Below the pieces are notes generated by a model. That model had not been told where the DNA came from. It did no database searches and saw only the letters and a program-made list of their open reading frames with translations. From contig NC_069124.1 in NCBI RefSeq assembly GCF_026914265.1, positions 25,430,489 through 25,494,488 of the forward strand: 64,000 nt of DNA. The letters run 5' to 3'. This document shows positions 1 to 11,440 of this stretch, one piece after another. The stretch is from Mya arenaria (taxonomy: Eukaryota; Mollusca; Bivalvia; Myida; Myidae). Position 1 is the first letter of the stretch; each line of letters begins with the position of its first letter. The position numbers and the translations under genes were made by a program.

Positions 1-345
1 AATGTTGCACTCACACAGATATTCCGTTTTTACAACTTTTTTTTTATTTTTTGTCTTGGTAAGAACAATTATTTGCGTAAGTAAACTGATATTAAAAGAA
101 TGTTAATCAAAGATCAGATGGCGGATTTTCATATTTCCGTTTAAATAATAATGTTTTATAGCTTAAACCGTTACTAACGATTTAAAAAAAAAATGCATAA
201 AACATAAATTTTTGAATTTAAATATATTTTTTTGTCGGTAGTCTTATATAGGGGGTTTCCATGGATTTTCGCAAAAATGGCTCGTTCCAGGACTTAAATT
301 AAAAAGTTGTCAAACCGTTTAATCTGTGAAAATGCAGCATTAAAG
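1..345. mobile_element. TTAA-type MITE, family A (copy 1, left edge may be cut)
   Basis: The two ends are near-inverted copies: TGCACTCACACAGAT near base 6 and ATCTGTGAAAATGCAGC near 322-338. The interior repeats family words such as GATCAGAT and a poly-T stretch. Three better copies lie at 14335, 23619 and 51758. No coding capacity is seen, so it is a non-autonomous foldback-type element. The left terminus may lie outside the window. Confidence 0.7.
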
Positions 346-724
346 CACGCTTATTCTGATTCTGCTTCACACAAAATCTGCATAAAACTTCGTCGCCCAA
401 CATAAAAGGTGTTAAAACATGAAAACATCGGCCGTATGATACCCATGTAAGTGCAGTAGCGATCGAAAAGATAAATAATGCAAATATTCAATAACAAACA
501 GCTAAAACAGGTACAAGAATGGTAAACTTGGGCCGAAAACACAGTTTCAAGTCACACAATTTTCTATTTTCACTTTGTAATCAATTAATCGTTCAGCTTA
601 TACATTCAATAACTTTGTTGTAAAGGCCTCTAGACACATAGGTTAAAAAAACGAGAGACGCTTACACGTGTGGTCTCCGGGTAGGCGTATTTATATTGCG
701 AGAAAGGTGATATAACTTACTTAC

Positions 725-774
725 CAGGTGAAAATACATCCTTGATTCACCGAAATCCCTTTCAACGCCGCCAT
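725..774 (-). CDS. Possible first coding exon of an unidentified gene running left out of the window
   Basis: On the minus strand an ATG in good context (AAAATGGCGG) opens 16 codons reading MAALKGISVNQGCIFT. The exon ends in phase 2 at a strong donor, TG/GTAAGTAAG. The GCCGCCATTTT word across the start resembles a YY1 site, often found at translation starts of CpG or housekeeping promoters. I do not recognise the protein; later exons would lie left of base 725, mostly off the window. The exon is short, so a chance ATG followed by a chance donor cannot be excluded. Confidence 0.42.
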
Positions 775-1212
775 TTTATTCGGCTTCACACAATTTCCCT
801 CACTTAAAATTCGGCGAACACATTTCACGTTGGACCCCCTGCTGAGATTGATATTTGACTTAAGTATTTTTGTGATTTTGGGGCCAGTTGTTGAAGTTTG
901 TTCAAATGATTATAGGATCAGGATGTTATGGAGTTATTTTACTCAATTATATTTTCTCGTATTTCCTTGTTTGGTGAACCCCTTCACTCCACTACCCAGT
1001 TGGAAATCAATCACGCATCCTCTTTAAATTCTCCAATAAATGTTGAGTGAATGTTGATATTTAATACATACTTGAATAGATGTTACGCTGGAAGAACAGT
1101 ATCACTGTTCCTTTGTCATCATTAAGGTAACCAGCAAAAACTGTTGTCTGCTACTTTATAGACGGAAAGCATTGTCTGCTCCCGGATTGACAGTGGAGAC
1201 CAAAGGTTCAAC
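775..1212. promoter_or_regulatory. Probable shared promoter region between the minus-strand exon and PGAP2
   Basis: This is the 438-bp interval between the possible minus-strand start codon at 774 and the PGAP2 start at 1213. It contains no repeat that I recognise. A shared promoter is inferred only from the divergent arrangement; no TATA box or transcription start can be fixed by eye. Confidence 0.35.
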
Positions 1213-4200
1213 ATGTTGAAAAACACTCTATGTTATTTAAAATTTAGCTACTTTGGGCCATTGATATGTTCTTTACCAGCTTTAGCGACGATAATTACAG
1301 TTGTATATTCACTTTTGTTTGATTTAGATGGTTCTACAAGGACGCATTGTGGAGTGAGTATCTATTTCAACTGTTCAAAAATGCTAATAAATATAATACA
1401 CGCACCATACAGCGTTAAACCAAATTTCAACAGACAATGGTGTTTCCTCAAGTTTACATAAAAAGCTTATTCTCTGGCAATTTCTTCCAAAAAAAGAGAT
1501 CAACAGAGACATGCCAATGTTTATATGTTCCTAAAATTTAAACACTGTAATGCACCAGTCAATTGCAACCACTGCCCCCCCCCCCCCCCCCCCAGGTTCG
1601 GGGGTATACCGGGGATAGCCGAGGAGATGGGCCATGTTTTTTTCTTCCGGGTGGCCCTGCAGTGCTGGGTGCATGCGGTGGTTTTGTCTTTGTGCCAAAA
1701 ATGGCTGGGAATGGGCCTAGTCTAAAATAATAGACGTGTTATATGGGATTCTTCCAATCCCTAACGTCTAAACAGGAATGTGCAAAAACGGGGGTGTTTT
1801 AAAAATATTGAAATTGTTTTAAGTGAAGTATTTTATGGTTGAAATTGATCATAAAGAGTTATATTCATATTTTGCCATGTAAGTGAAATGTTATTTTGCA
1901 CTAAACAAGCATTTAATGCATTAAAACAAGTTGTTTACCTTTCCAATAAAACGAAAGTTGACTGACACAGATAACAATTATGCGAAGGGAACAACTCGAT
2001 ACAATCGTAATAACTCGGCCTCCTCCGACAAAGCTTCGAGATAGATCTCGTTATACAATCGTAACAACTCGGCCATGGCCGAAATGTTCCGAGCGATTTA
2101 AAACTGTGCCCTGAAGCCTTGCAGGTGCCCTTCATGTGTATATCGTTATGTTTTGACAGAATGAAATGAAGAAAAGCCGTCAAATTCATAATTATAAGTT
2201 GGATAAAAAAAAATTGTGTACAGAACTAATATAAAATAACATTATCTGGTAATATTTCTTGTTTTTATGATATTTTATAGACGCTATATGCTTTAACCCG
2301 GAATCCTGATCGGAACAACTACCCACTTTTGATACTAAACAATTTGTACGTGAAGGATTTGCCATATCAAAAATCTAAAAAAAATCCGTCAACGTACAAT
2401 TATTTGGACTAGGAATGGGCCTTACTTATAGTCCCTGGGGTGCAGGGGCATTTGGCTGGGATTTTACCAGGACAGGGATCTTACTTGAGCTTTGCTGGAC
2501 CGAAAGTCCAAGTACCCGCTATTCCCCAGACCTGGGGGCCATGGTTACAATTGACTGGTGTATAATACACACACCACACAGCGGTAAACCAAATTTCAAC
2601 AGGCAATGGTGTTTCCTGAAGTTTACATTTAACAGGCTTTTTCTCTGGCAATTTTTCTGAAAAGAGATCAACAGAATATGACAATGCTTTTATTAACTTA
2701 AATAAGGCCATTAAGGCTACCATACCCTGGATTAGGTGTAAAAAAAATGTTTGTTTCCTCTTACCTGATCAACCCTATTTTTTCCTCCTAAGGATACTCT
2801 TTATATATAGCTGTACTAGTTTTTTTTGTTATTTCCTAAAAAATGTGCACTTTAAGTGAAACATGTTATAATTTTATATTTATAATTTTCTACAATTACA
2901 GTGGCGTAGCTTCCCAAAGGCCATAAGGTCTGGGCCTGCACATCAATTTGTCTTTGTAATGTAAATTTTGTTCATTCGATTTGGATAAACTACTCGAAAT
3001 TCGTCTTTGATATTTTTTTACCTATTTTCCTCTTTCAAACACACCAAAACGCACCATTTGCAAGCTTTCAAAATTTTCCCCCAACTTTTGTGCCTGCACA
3101 TCATATTGGCTATAGCTATGCCCCTGAATAATACATCCAGACATTGCAACAGTTTAGCAATGATATTAATATTTGATAACTGAAGTATCATAAAACTTAT
3201 CAGCATCTACATGTATATGAATCAATAGGGAAAACATTTTTTATACAATCATTAAATGCATGGAGTGAATCTTATTTTTGTACAATTGCAATAGAATACT
3301 TATGTCACATTCAGCTCCTTTTTAACTTTTTTTTGGTAAAAATAGTTTAATATGCTGAAATTTTAGACCTCCATTACATTTAAAATTACTGTCCATGATG
3401 AAAAGATCACCTACCATGTAATCAAAATAGAATGTTGGGAAAAAAGCTCTGGCTCTGAAAAAGTAGCTGTCGCGAAAAACCTGACAGTTTTTGACATTGC
3501 AGACATATTGAAATTCTGATAGTAAAAGTTCCTTAAGGCAGAAAAACTAGTTTTGGGGTTATTTCTATAATCATTGGATCAGGAGATAACAGATTATGAA
3601 AACACATGTCTCCTGCTCATTACACAAGTGGATGTCAAATAATAAGGCTCCAGTCGCATATGGCAAGATGAAAGGGCAGTATGGCATGACACCCTGGTAA
3701 AACACTTAAATAAAGTTGTATTGACTATTGGGACTTCATACTGCAAGTTTTCTGTCTTAATATATGCTTTTTTCTAGCATATTTCCATCTTTACAATGTC
3801 ACACCTTGTTCAATTACTCATTTAGGTACCTAACTTCCTGCCTACTGTAAGTGCCTGCATCAGTCGCCGTCCACAATGTTATATCTGGCGGATTCTGATA
3901 GCCCTCCATGCAGCCCCAAGGTTTTTGTTTGCACCAGCTTGGTACAGCTACCATAGTCAGGTTTATGTTGGTAAGTAGGAAAGAAATGAAGTAATGTACT
4001 ACCTAAAATTAAAGGTTTGTGACAGAGGTCATGAAAATCTCGGAATCAATGAATACCTACTGCTCTATTTTCTAAAAATAAAAAAATAGAAAAACATTGG
4101 ATGTGTTACTGGTTTTCATCTGTCATTTACTTAAATTCCTACGGATCGCTAATAAAATTGTTTCTAAATGTATTTCAGCACATCTGAAATTGGACTATTT

Positions 4201-7200
4201 TCATGATCATAACACATTTTTAACTCCTTTGTTTTATGTTGAAATTTTTTGAGGTATTATCAAAATCTTGGTGTCATCTGCGGCAACAGTGTGACCTATC
4301 ATTGTATACTTGTAGTACAAAAAGTTAAACTTTGGCTGTTTCTAAGCATTCAAGATATTCAAATGGAACTTCATACAGAGACAATATGCACATGATTGTA
4401 TAAAGGCTGTGTATATTACAAGTCTTATAACTTTTGCTTGAATAATTCTTGTTTTTGCCTCTTTTTCAACTGAATAAAAACAACAGGCAAAGGGCTCCTG
4501 TTTTTTTTTAAATACATGTTAATTCATTTCATTATGCCCTTTTTCCAATTATTTTTTTATCATCTAAATTTTTAATTTTGATTTCATAATCAGTCAATCA
4601 ATACAGCTTGTCCAATTATTTTGAATGTTTGAATATATAAATTATTTTTTAACAGATTTTTAATTCCTTATGGTGAATGATTGGGGTTGGGGAAAGGGGT
4701 CTCTGATTGATGTCTCATCATCTGTGAAATTTGAAGTTTTTATTTCATTTGTCTATTTCATGTTTTTCAAAAGTAACTTCTCTTGTTGATTTCAGCAAAA
4801 GGCCATGATCTTTACACTTTTCTTACGAAGGCAGCTATATTCTTCTACATTGTCGAAAACTTCATGTTGGTTGTCTTGTCATGCGTGTCTTCAACAGAAA
4901 ATCGAGGTACGTCACACAAGATCCTGAATAAAAAATGGTCATTTTTATTCATTCATTTATGTCTTGTTTATGTTTATTTAATAACTTTGCTCAATTTAAT
5001 ATCACATACTCAGTTAAGTTTTAATGCAACATTGAAGGGGCGTTCTATAATTTTCAACACTGAAAATCAGATGAAGAATGAACTAGATTTCAAGATTTCA
5101 AAATTTGTTAAATATAAAGAAATAGAGGATAAAATCGCATTATATTTTGCCTAGTGAGAACTATAAGCTTTATTTATGTAGAATTGTTGTAGCCATGTGT
5201 GAAATATTCACTTATGGTGTTCATGAGGTGAAATATATTGCAATCTTAAACTCAAACAAATATTTTTTTATTCCGAAAATGAATATAAAATGATAGTTTA
5301 TCGTATTTTTTTTAGAAAACGGGCCATATTGTGTGCAAACATAATATGAATTTTGGTAATAACGATGTTGAAATGGTGTCCAAGTCCTGTGTATGCTGAT
5401 GTTTGATTTGGAACTAAGAGCAAGATAAAATTTCGAACCAATACAAATATTACAAATGTATATACTCTGTCATTGTGTAACAATGTTAACAATGTAATAT
5501 CATTTTTGTTTCACTGATAAATCTCGATAGATCACCAGAATATGTGAAATAAACATCCTTAATTCATTTTTAAAATGTTCATTTTAATATTGTGCTTAAA
5601 ACAACTATATTGGAAAGGTTTTAAGCAAATTAATTTGTAGTGTTATACTGACCCAGAGTATAAATTGTGTTTACATATACATGTATGCACCTGAATTGTT
5701 GTAGTTTTACTGTAAATATATGGAACCTTTCTAAAGAGAAAAACTTGTGATATTAAATTTTCTGCAGCATCAATATTTTATGTAAGTATATTAGTTTAAA
5801 AATGAAGAAAAAAATGATTATTTTATTGTCTTTTACTATGAAATTATCTTAGCAGCTCATTTTAGTTCATCTAACCATAGGTAAATTATGATATAAATAA
5901 TACTGTCCTGATTTTTTGAAGACTAAAATCTTTTATAAGTTCATAAGTAAAAGTATTCAGTTGTACAACAGATAAAAAAAATAGGCTACGGCAAAATTTA
6001 TCTAAGTGTTTGTGGGTTAAGCCTATCGTAAAATGTAATAAAACCCATGTACACCTAGAAATCTAGTCAAGTACACTCAAGTATATCTTTTCTTGATTTT
6101 AAACCTTTACTAATACATGTTTCATAGATAAGGCAGGCAATAAATGAATACAAATGTCACAAATTTAATATGCTTATTGATTGATCATTTAAACAGCTCT
6201 AACATTATTAAGTTTGTAATACCTTACAAAGACATATAAGCCTCGTAAGAGTTTTTAATCGGATATGCGATTTACTGCACCTGGATACAAAACTATGCAT
6301 AAGTTTGAATAATTTATTATGTGGTAATGTTGGTATAGTTGCCACAATGGTGATAGCCTATTGTATGTTTGGGCATCTGTCTGGGTGTTTTTGCATCCAT
6401 CCATCTGTTTGTATGACTATGCAAGGCTGTATATTGGCCATGCACTGGCCTGGTGGACTTAAAAATAACTAGGTACAAATGTTCCCCATGAGAAGCCGGC
6501 ATTTTGTATGCAAGACTCATGTCAGAAGGTCAAAGGTCAAGGTCACCTGTAAGCGTCATTGATCAAAACTACTGGTATTTTGGTTTGTAAGGGCTGTTAC
6601 TTGGCGATGATTTATTGAGTGATTTTGAAATAACTTAGCAGAATTGTTCACTGTGAAAAGCTGGCTTGTCATATGCAAGACTCATGTCATTAGGTTAAAG
6701 ATCAAGGTCACACTAAAGGATCATTGGCCATAATGTTTTTGGCTTGTTCAGACTGTAACCTTGTCATGCATATGTCAGTAGGTCAATGGTCAAGGTCACA
6801 CCACATCACTGTTAAATTCCTTTTATTTGGCTTGTCCAGATTGTAACTTTGCCATGCATCGGGGGAATGTAAAATAAATTGGCACTCCATAAATAGCCAA
6901 TGTGACAAACGCAAGACCAATGTCAGTACATCTTGGTCACGGCCTAAGGGTCATTAGTAAAAAATCCTTGTATTTTGGCTTTACTTCCCCATGATTTAGG
7001 GGATTTAGAAATAAATTGGCACAAATTTTCACCATAAGGAGATGGCTTGTCAAACCATATTAATAAAACAAAGGTCAAGGTCTCATTCAGGGGACATTTC
7101 TTAAATTTCTCTGCAATTTCGTTGATTTGACATTCTGTCTTATGCATAGCTTTCAAGTTTCCACAAATTATATTGTCAGTCAAAGACCAATACCAATTGA

Positions 7201-10200
7201 AAAATACATGAGTTCCATATTCATAAAATAACTTTGGATCTTTATTCATCAATGCTTTGCAGTTCTGTTTCATCATTTCTATTCAGTGGAAGGCTCAACA
7301 TTGTTTGTGTTGGTACTTCATTCATCAATGCTTCGTGGTTCTGTTTCATCATTTCTATTCAGTGGAAGGCTCAACATTGTTGGTGTTGGTACTTCATTCA
7401 CCAATGCTTCATGGTTCTGTTTCATCATTTCTATTCAGTGGAAGGCTCAACATTGTTGGTGTTGGTACTTCATTCACCAATGCTTCGTGTTTCATCATTT
7501 CTATTCAGTGGAAGGCTCAACATTGTTTGTGTTGGTACTTCATTCATCAATGCTTCGTGGTTCTGTTTCATCATTTCTATTCAGTGGAAGGCTCAACATT
7601 GTTGGTGTTGGTATTTCATTCATCAATGCTTCGTGGTTCTGTTTCATCATTTCTATTCAGTGGAGGGCTCAACAATGTTGGAGTTGGTACTTCATTCATC
7701 AATGCTTCGTGGTTCTGTTTCATCATTTCTATTCAGTGGAGGGCTCAACAATGTTGGAGTTGGTACTTCATTCATCATGCTTCATGGTTCTGTTTCATCA
7801 TTTCTATTCAGTGGAGGACACAACATTGTTGGTGTTGGTACTTCATTCATCAATGCTTCATGGTTCTGTTTCATCATTTCTATTCAGTGGAAGGCTCAAC
7901 ATTGTTGGAGTTGGTACTTCATTCATCAATGCTTCATGGTTCTGTTTCATCATTTCTATTCAGTGGAAGGCTCAACATTGTTGGTGTTGGTACTTCATTC
8001 ACCAATGCTTCATGGTTCTGTTTCATCATTTCTATTCAGTGGAAGGCTCAACATTGTTGGAGTTGGTACTTCATTCATCAATGCTTCATGGTTCTGTTTC
8101 GTCATTTCTATTCAGTGGAAGGCTCAACATTGTTGGTGTTGGTACTTCATTCATCAATGCTTCATGGTTCTGTTTCATCATTTCTATTCAGTGGAAGGCT
8201 CAACATTGTTGGTGTTGGTACTTCATTCATCAATGCTTCATGGTTCTGTTTCGTCATTTCTATTCAGTGGAAGGCTCAACATTGTTGGTGTTGGTACTTC
8301 ATTCACCAATGCTTCATGGTTCTGTTTCATCATTTCTATTCAGTGGAAGGCTCAACATTGTTGGAGTTGGTACTTCATTCATCAATGCTTCATGGTTCTG
8401 TTTCATCATTTCTATTCAGTGGAAGGCTCAACATTGTTGGAGTTGGTACTTCATTCATCAATGCTTCATGGTTCTGTTTCATCATTTCTATTCAGTGGAA
8501 GGCTCAACATTGTTGGTGTTGGTATTTCATTCATCAATGCTTCGTGGTTCTGTTTCATCATTTCTATTCAGTGGAGGGCTCAACATTGTTGGTGTTGGTA
8601 CTTCATTGATCAATGCTTCATGGTTCTGTTTCATCATTTCTATTCAGTGGAAGGCTCAACATTGTTGGAGTTGGTACTTCATTCATCAATGCTTCATGGT
8701 TCTGTTTCATCATTTCTATTCAGTGGAAGGCTCAACATTGTTGGTGTTGGTATTTCATTCATCAATGCTTCGTGGTTCTGTTTCATCATTTCTATTCAGT
8801 GGAGGGCTCAACAATGTTGGAGTTGGTACTTCATTCATCAATGCTTCGTGGTTCTGTTTCATCATTTCTATTCAGTGGAGGGCTCAACAATGTTGGAGTT
8901 GGTACTTCATTCATCAATGCTTCGTGGTTCTGTTTCATCATTTCTATTCAGTGGAGGGCTCAACATTGTTGGTGTTGGTATTTCATTCATCAATGCTTCG
9001 TGGTTCTGTTTCATCATTTTTATTCAGTGGAGGGCTCAACATTGTTGGTGTTTTACTGACAAAGCTTAAGTTAATCATTAGTTATCAGTTCTTAAAATAA
9101 ATGCAGCATGTTATCATTATTCATATACATATATACCAGTACTTATTTGGAAATAACTCTGTATGGAATATATTGACATAAACATTTGACAGTTTTTTTA
9201 TGTGTTAAAGCACATGACCCTTCTTGCTTTAAAAATTGTCAAGCTATAACCCTTGATATACTGAAAAGCAGACGATAGTCTGCTCCAAGGAGCTCATGTT
9301 TAAAGTGACACTCTTATTCAAAATCAATACGTATGCATGTATAACAAACCTAAATTTTGAGTGATAAACCTGAGACTACTAACTAAATAATGCATCTATG
9401 AAAAATATTTATCACTGATACCAGGATTGTAACCGTGTATTCAATAGCTGAAAACGCAAAAATATTAAATGATTAGTGAGTGCTAAAAGACAATATACTG
9501 TGATCTACTATCGTCTCATAAGGTAGAAATACCGTGTTTTCTGCACCTTTCTGTCAAAATACAAGCATTATCCTTCATAAGAACCATTGTTTTCGACATT
9601 TATTCATCCTTTTTGGTATATAAAAACAATTGTATGAATTGTGGAAAATCTTTTTTGGGAGTAAGAGTGCACAGTCACAATAATTCTATTTATTGTCCAT
9701 ATTTCAGCAATCCATGAGAACAGCTTTATTATATTCATCGTCTGTTCCTGGCTCTTCATGCTTACCACCCTGTATCTGTGTAAAATGGCGGCCAGAAAGG
9801 ATCTTCAGGTATTTTTTTCTGTGATTCTTTTTTCATTGGTCAAAATTCCTTGTATTTTGGCTTGATCGAGCTTTTACTTGGCCATGAATTGGGGGATTTT
9901 AAAATAGTTTGGCATACATTTTCACCATGAAAAGCCAATGTGTTTTGTGCAAGAACAATAATAAAGTTTGGTCACACTTAAGGGTCATTGGTCATTTTTT
10001 TAATCTTTTTGAAGAATCAAAACTTAACATGTCGCCAAAATTATATCCTTAAAAAATGTCACATCAAACTTTATTATTACATGTACTGCCTACCTGTGAA
10101 ATTATGCATAGTCAGGCGCATTTTCAGAGTATCAATATTGGCTTTAATGTTTACCGCATTAAGCACCTTGAATAACTGATAAAAACAGAAAATTGCGTGT

Positions 10201-11440
10201 GCCTTAACAAGGAACTTGTTTGCAGTAACCTGACAAAATCAGCCTGAAATTTATTCAAATGCATATATTAAGTTTGCTTCATGAATAATTGGCCCCAGGT
10301 TTTCTGTAAAATCTCATACTTTTAGTAAAGCAGATTTTTAATGAATATTTAAATTTAACATTTTTAAGAATTTCATATCATTATCTATATGTAAAAATAT
10401 GCTTACATTTTTTTAATCTGAGAAAGCATATGATAAATGATACTATTGACTAAATTCACTTTTTATTTTACAGGATCAAAAATCCTACCGTCTGAAGAAG
10501 ATATTTGCTTTTTTCAACCTTGCGTGTTTCTCTTTCGCCACATACCTATACTTTAGACACAATAGTTACTGTGAACCGTACGGTAAGTATGAATCACGTT
10601 ACAAAAGTCGACCCCAAGGAACACGAAAATACTTAAGTTATATCTCAATCTGAATCACAACTCCTTTTCCAACATCGCAACATAATGTGATTCAGAATCT
10701 TCAAGAGAACACTTATATTTAAACAACCTTTCTCTGACTGTTTTATGATTTTAGCTTGTCTGTTTTAGCAGAGAAAAGTCTCTTTATTGTCCTAGCCATG
10801 TTGTCGACATAGTAGTGCAAAACCTTGGCCATAATTCAAAAATATTCAAATGAAACATGGTACATATAATGCCATAGACAAATGCGCACAAAGCCAGTAA
10901 CTCTGGCATAATTCATTGTTGAATTAGGTACCTTTTTCGACTAAAATACAAGAGACAAGCATTAGCATTTGTTCCACAGTGCTCTCGTTTATTAAACAGC
11001 ATCAGGCTCAACGTTGTTATTGTGTCCCTATTAAAGCTCCAGGTTATGTTTTAAGCATTTCCATCTTTTATTGGTCATTTAAATAAATCTGTTTGATTCT
11101 ATAAAATTCTGTTGAGTTTCTTGTACATTACGTTATGATTTGGCAGCATTAATAATTTTCGTAGAAATGTACTTGAAGTAAAAACTTATTGTACTTTATT
11201 CCTTTTGTAAACGATTTGTTTTGATTGACGGTCATTAAAGAGTTTTATTTCCCTCCCATAAATAAAGATGCATAATTATGTATTGAAATTGTATATATAA
11301 TTACAGTGTACAGCGCCTTTGCCCTTTTTGAGTACTTGACGATCTTTACAAACATCTTCTTCCATGGTACGCTGACAATTGACATTCGAGAATATGCGGC
11401 GGGCATGGTTCGTACAGATCTCATCTTGAAACAGCGATAA
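1213..11440 (+). CDS. PGAP2: PGAP2 (post-GPI attachment to proteins 2), FRAG1/DRAM/Sfk1 family
   Basis: Six exons: 1213-1353, 3826-3970, 4796-4906, 9708-9808, 10474-10582 and 11307-11440, joined at GT-AG sites with consistent phase. They give 246 aa, close to the roughly 254 aa of human PGAP2. The family is a polytopic Golgi membrane protein needed for fatty-acid remodelling of GPI anchors. Exon 1 has a hydrophobic span (about residues 14-36) and the conserved THCGV at the exon junction. Exon 2 has IALHAAPRFL and exon 3 FYIVENFMLVVLSCVSS. Exon 4 has AIHENSFIIF, exon 5 TYLYFRHNSYCEP, and exon 6 VYSAFALFEYLTIFTNIFFH, all at the expected family positions. The start was chosen because the upstream frame closes at 1159 without another ATG. 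Introns 1 and 3 are swollen by repeats. An AATAAA lies at 11566. Confidence 0.93.
1389..2710. repeat. Direct repeat pair flanking the 10-bp-TSD transposon
   Basis: About 150 bp at 1389-1540 and 2558-2710 are diverged direct copies. Shared words include CCAAATTTCAACAG, CAATGGTGTTTCCT and GAGATCAACAGA. Each lies beside a block containing an ACAATTGACTGGT-like word, in inverted orientation at 1550-1570. A run of 19 C occurs at 1575-1593. This looks like an older interspersed repeat, duplicated or inserted twice in PGAP2 intron 1. Confidence 0.6.
1718..2411. mobile_element. Non-autonomous TIR transposon with 10-bp target duplication, copy 1 (Mutator-like?)
   Basis: The element begins TAGTCTAAAATAAT and ends ATTATTTGGACTA, which are imperfect inverted termini. 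The 10-bp word GGAATGGGCC flanks it on both sides (1708-1717 and 2412-2421). A second family member at 43219-43826 has the same termini and a different perfect 10-bp duplication, which fixes the element borders. The 694 bp hold no plausible transposase. Duplications of 9-11 bp are typical of Mutator-like elements, so that superfamily is the best guess; no domain supports it directly. Confidence 0.85.
2899..3126. mobile_element. hAT-like MITE
   Basis: The left end CAGTGGCGTAGC is mirrored by GCTATGCCCCTG at the right end, giving the inverted pair CAGTGGCGTAGC / CAGGGGCATAGC. Ends of this CAGNGGC type are common in hAT elements. No clear 8-bp duplication is visible, so it is probably old. It lies in PGAP2 intron 1. 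Confidence 0.5.
6520..7100. repeat. Diverged GGTCAAGGTCAC-type repeats in PGAP2 intron 3
   Basis: The words AAGGTCAAGGTCAC, GGTCATTGG and TATTTTGGCTTG recur at irregular spacing. A related fragment lies at 9830-10010, beyond the minisatellite. They resemble decayed central units of the Helitron-like elements elsewhere in the window. No termini can be assigned. Confidence 0.45.
7240..9055 (+). repeat. Minisatellite, 76-bp unit, about 24 copies, in PGAP2 intron 3
   Basis: A 76-bp unit recurs head to tail, anchored on CTATTCAGTGGA and GGCTCAACATTG. Variants differ at a few fixed sites: CGTGG/CATGG, GTGTT/GAGTT, GGAAGG/GGAGGG. At least one unit is 72 bp and one 75 bp. The unit has no stop codon in any of the three plus-strand frames. 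Because 76 is not divisible by three, three overlapping frames of roughly 450-611 codons stay open. I regard these as a property of the repeat, since the array sits between PGAP2 exons 3 and 4. Confidence 0.95.
9301..9671. mobile_element. MITE family B, copy 1
   Basis: The left end TAAAGTGACACTCTTATTCA is mirrored by GGGAGTAAGAGTGCA at the right. A near full-length sister lies at 36572-36943, sharing long interior blocks such as GCTGAAAACGCAAAAATAT. This copy ends 37 bp before PGAP2 exon 4. It is non-coding. Confidence 0.75.
9830..10010. repeat. Fragment of the GGTCAAGGTCAC-type repeat
   Basis: Words such as TTGTATTTTGGCTTG, TTTTCACCATGA and AAGGGTCATTGGTCA match the material at 6950-7080 on the other side of the minisatellite. 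This suggests one older repeat block was split or expanded around the 76-bp array. Confidence 0.4.
10749..10991 (+). mobile_element. Short Helitron-like element (Helentron/HINE type), family 4
   Basis: The 5' side reads TTTAGCTTGTCTG. Near the 3' side the inverted word AGACAAGC is followed by a small hairpin (AGCATTTGT / ACAGTGCT) and then CTCGTTT. This is the same terminal plan as the elements at 15605, 21099 and 25638. It has no tandem core, so it would be a minimal or collapsed member. It lies in PGAP2 intron 5. Confidence 0.5.

Noticed and set aside
1935-2189. 84-codon minus-strand frame
   Set aside because: It lies wholly inside the 694-bp transposon and is not kept open in the sister copy.
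4783-5154. 123-codon frame taken whole as a gene
   Set aside because: Only 4796-4906 matches PGAP2; the rest reads past a good GTACGT donor into intron.
7234-9100. Three long plus-strand frames (450-611 codons) as repetitive protein genes
   Set aside because: They are the same 76-bp repeat read in three registers, lie between PGAP2 exons, and lack promoter, splice or domain support.
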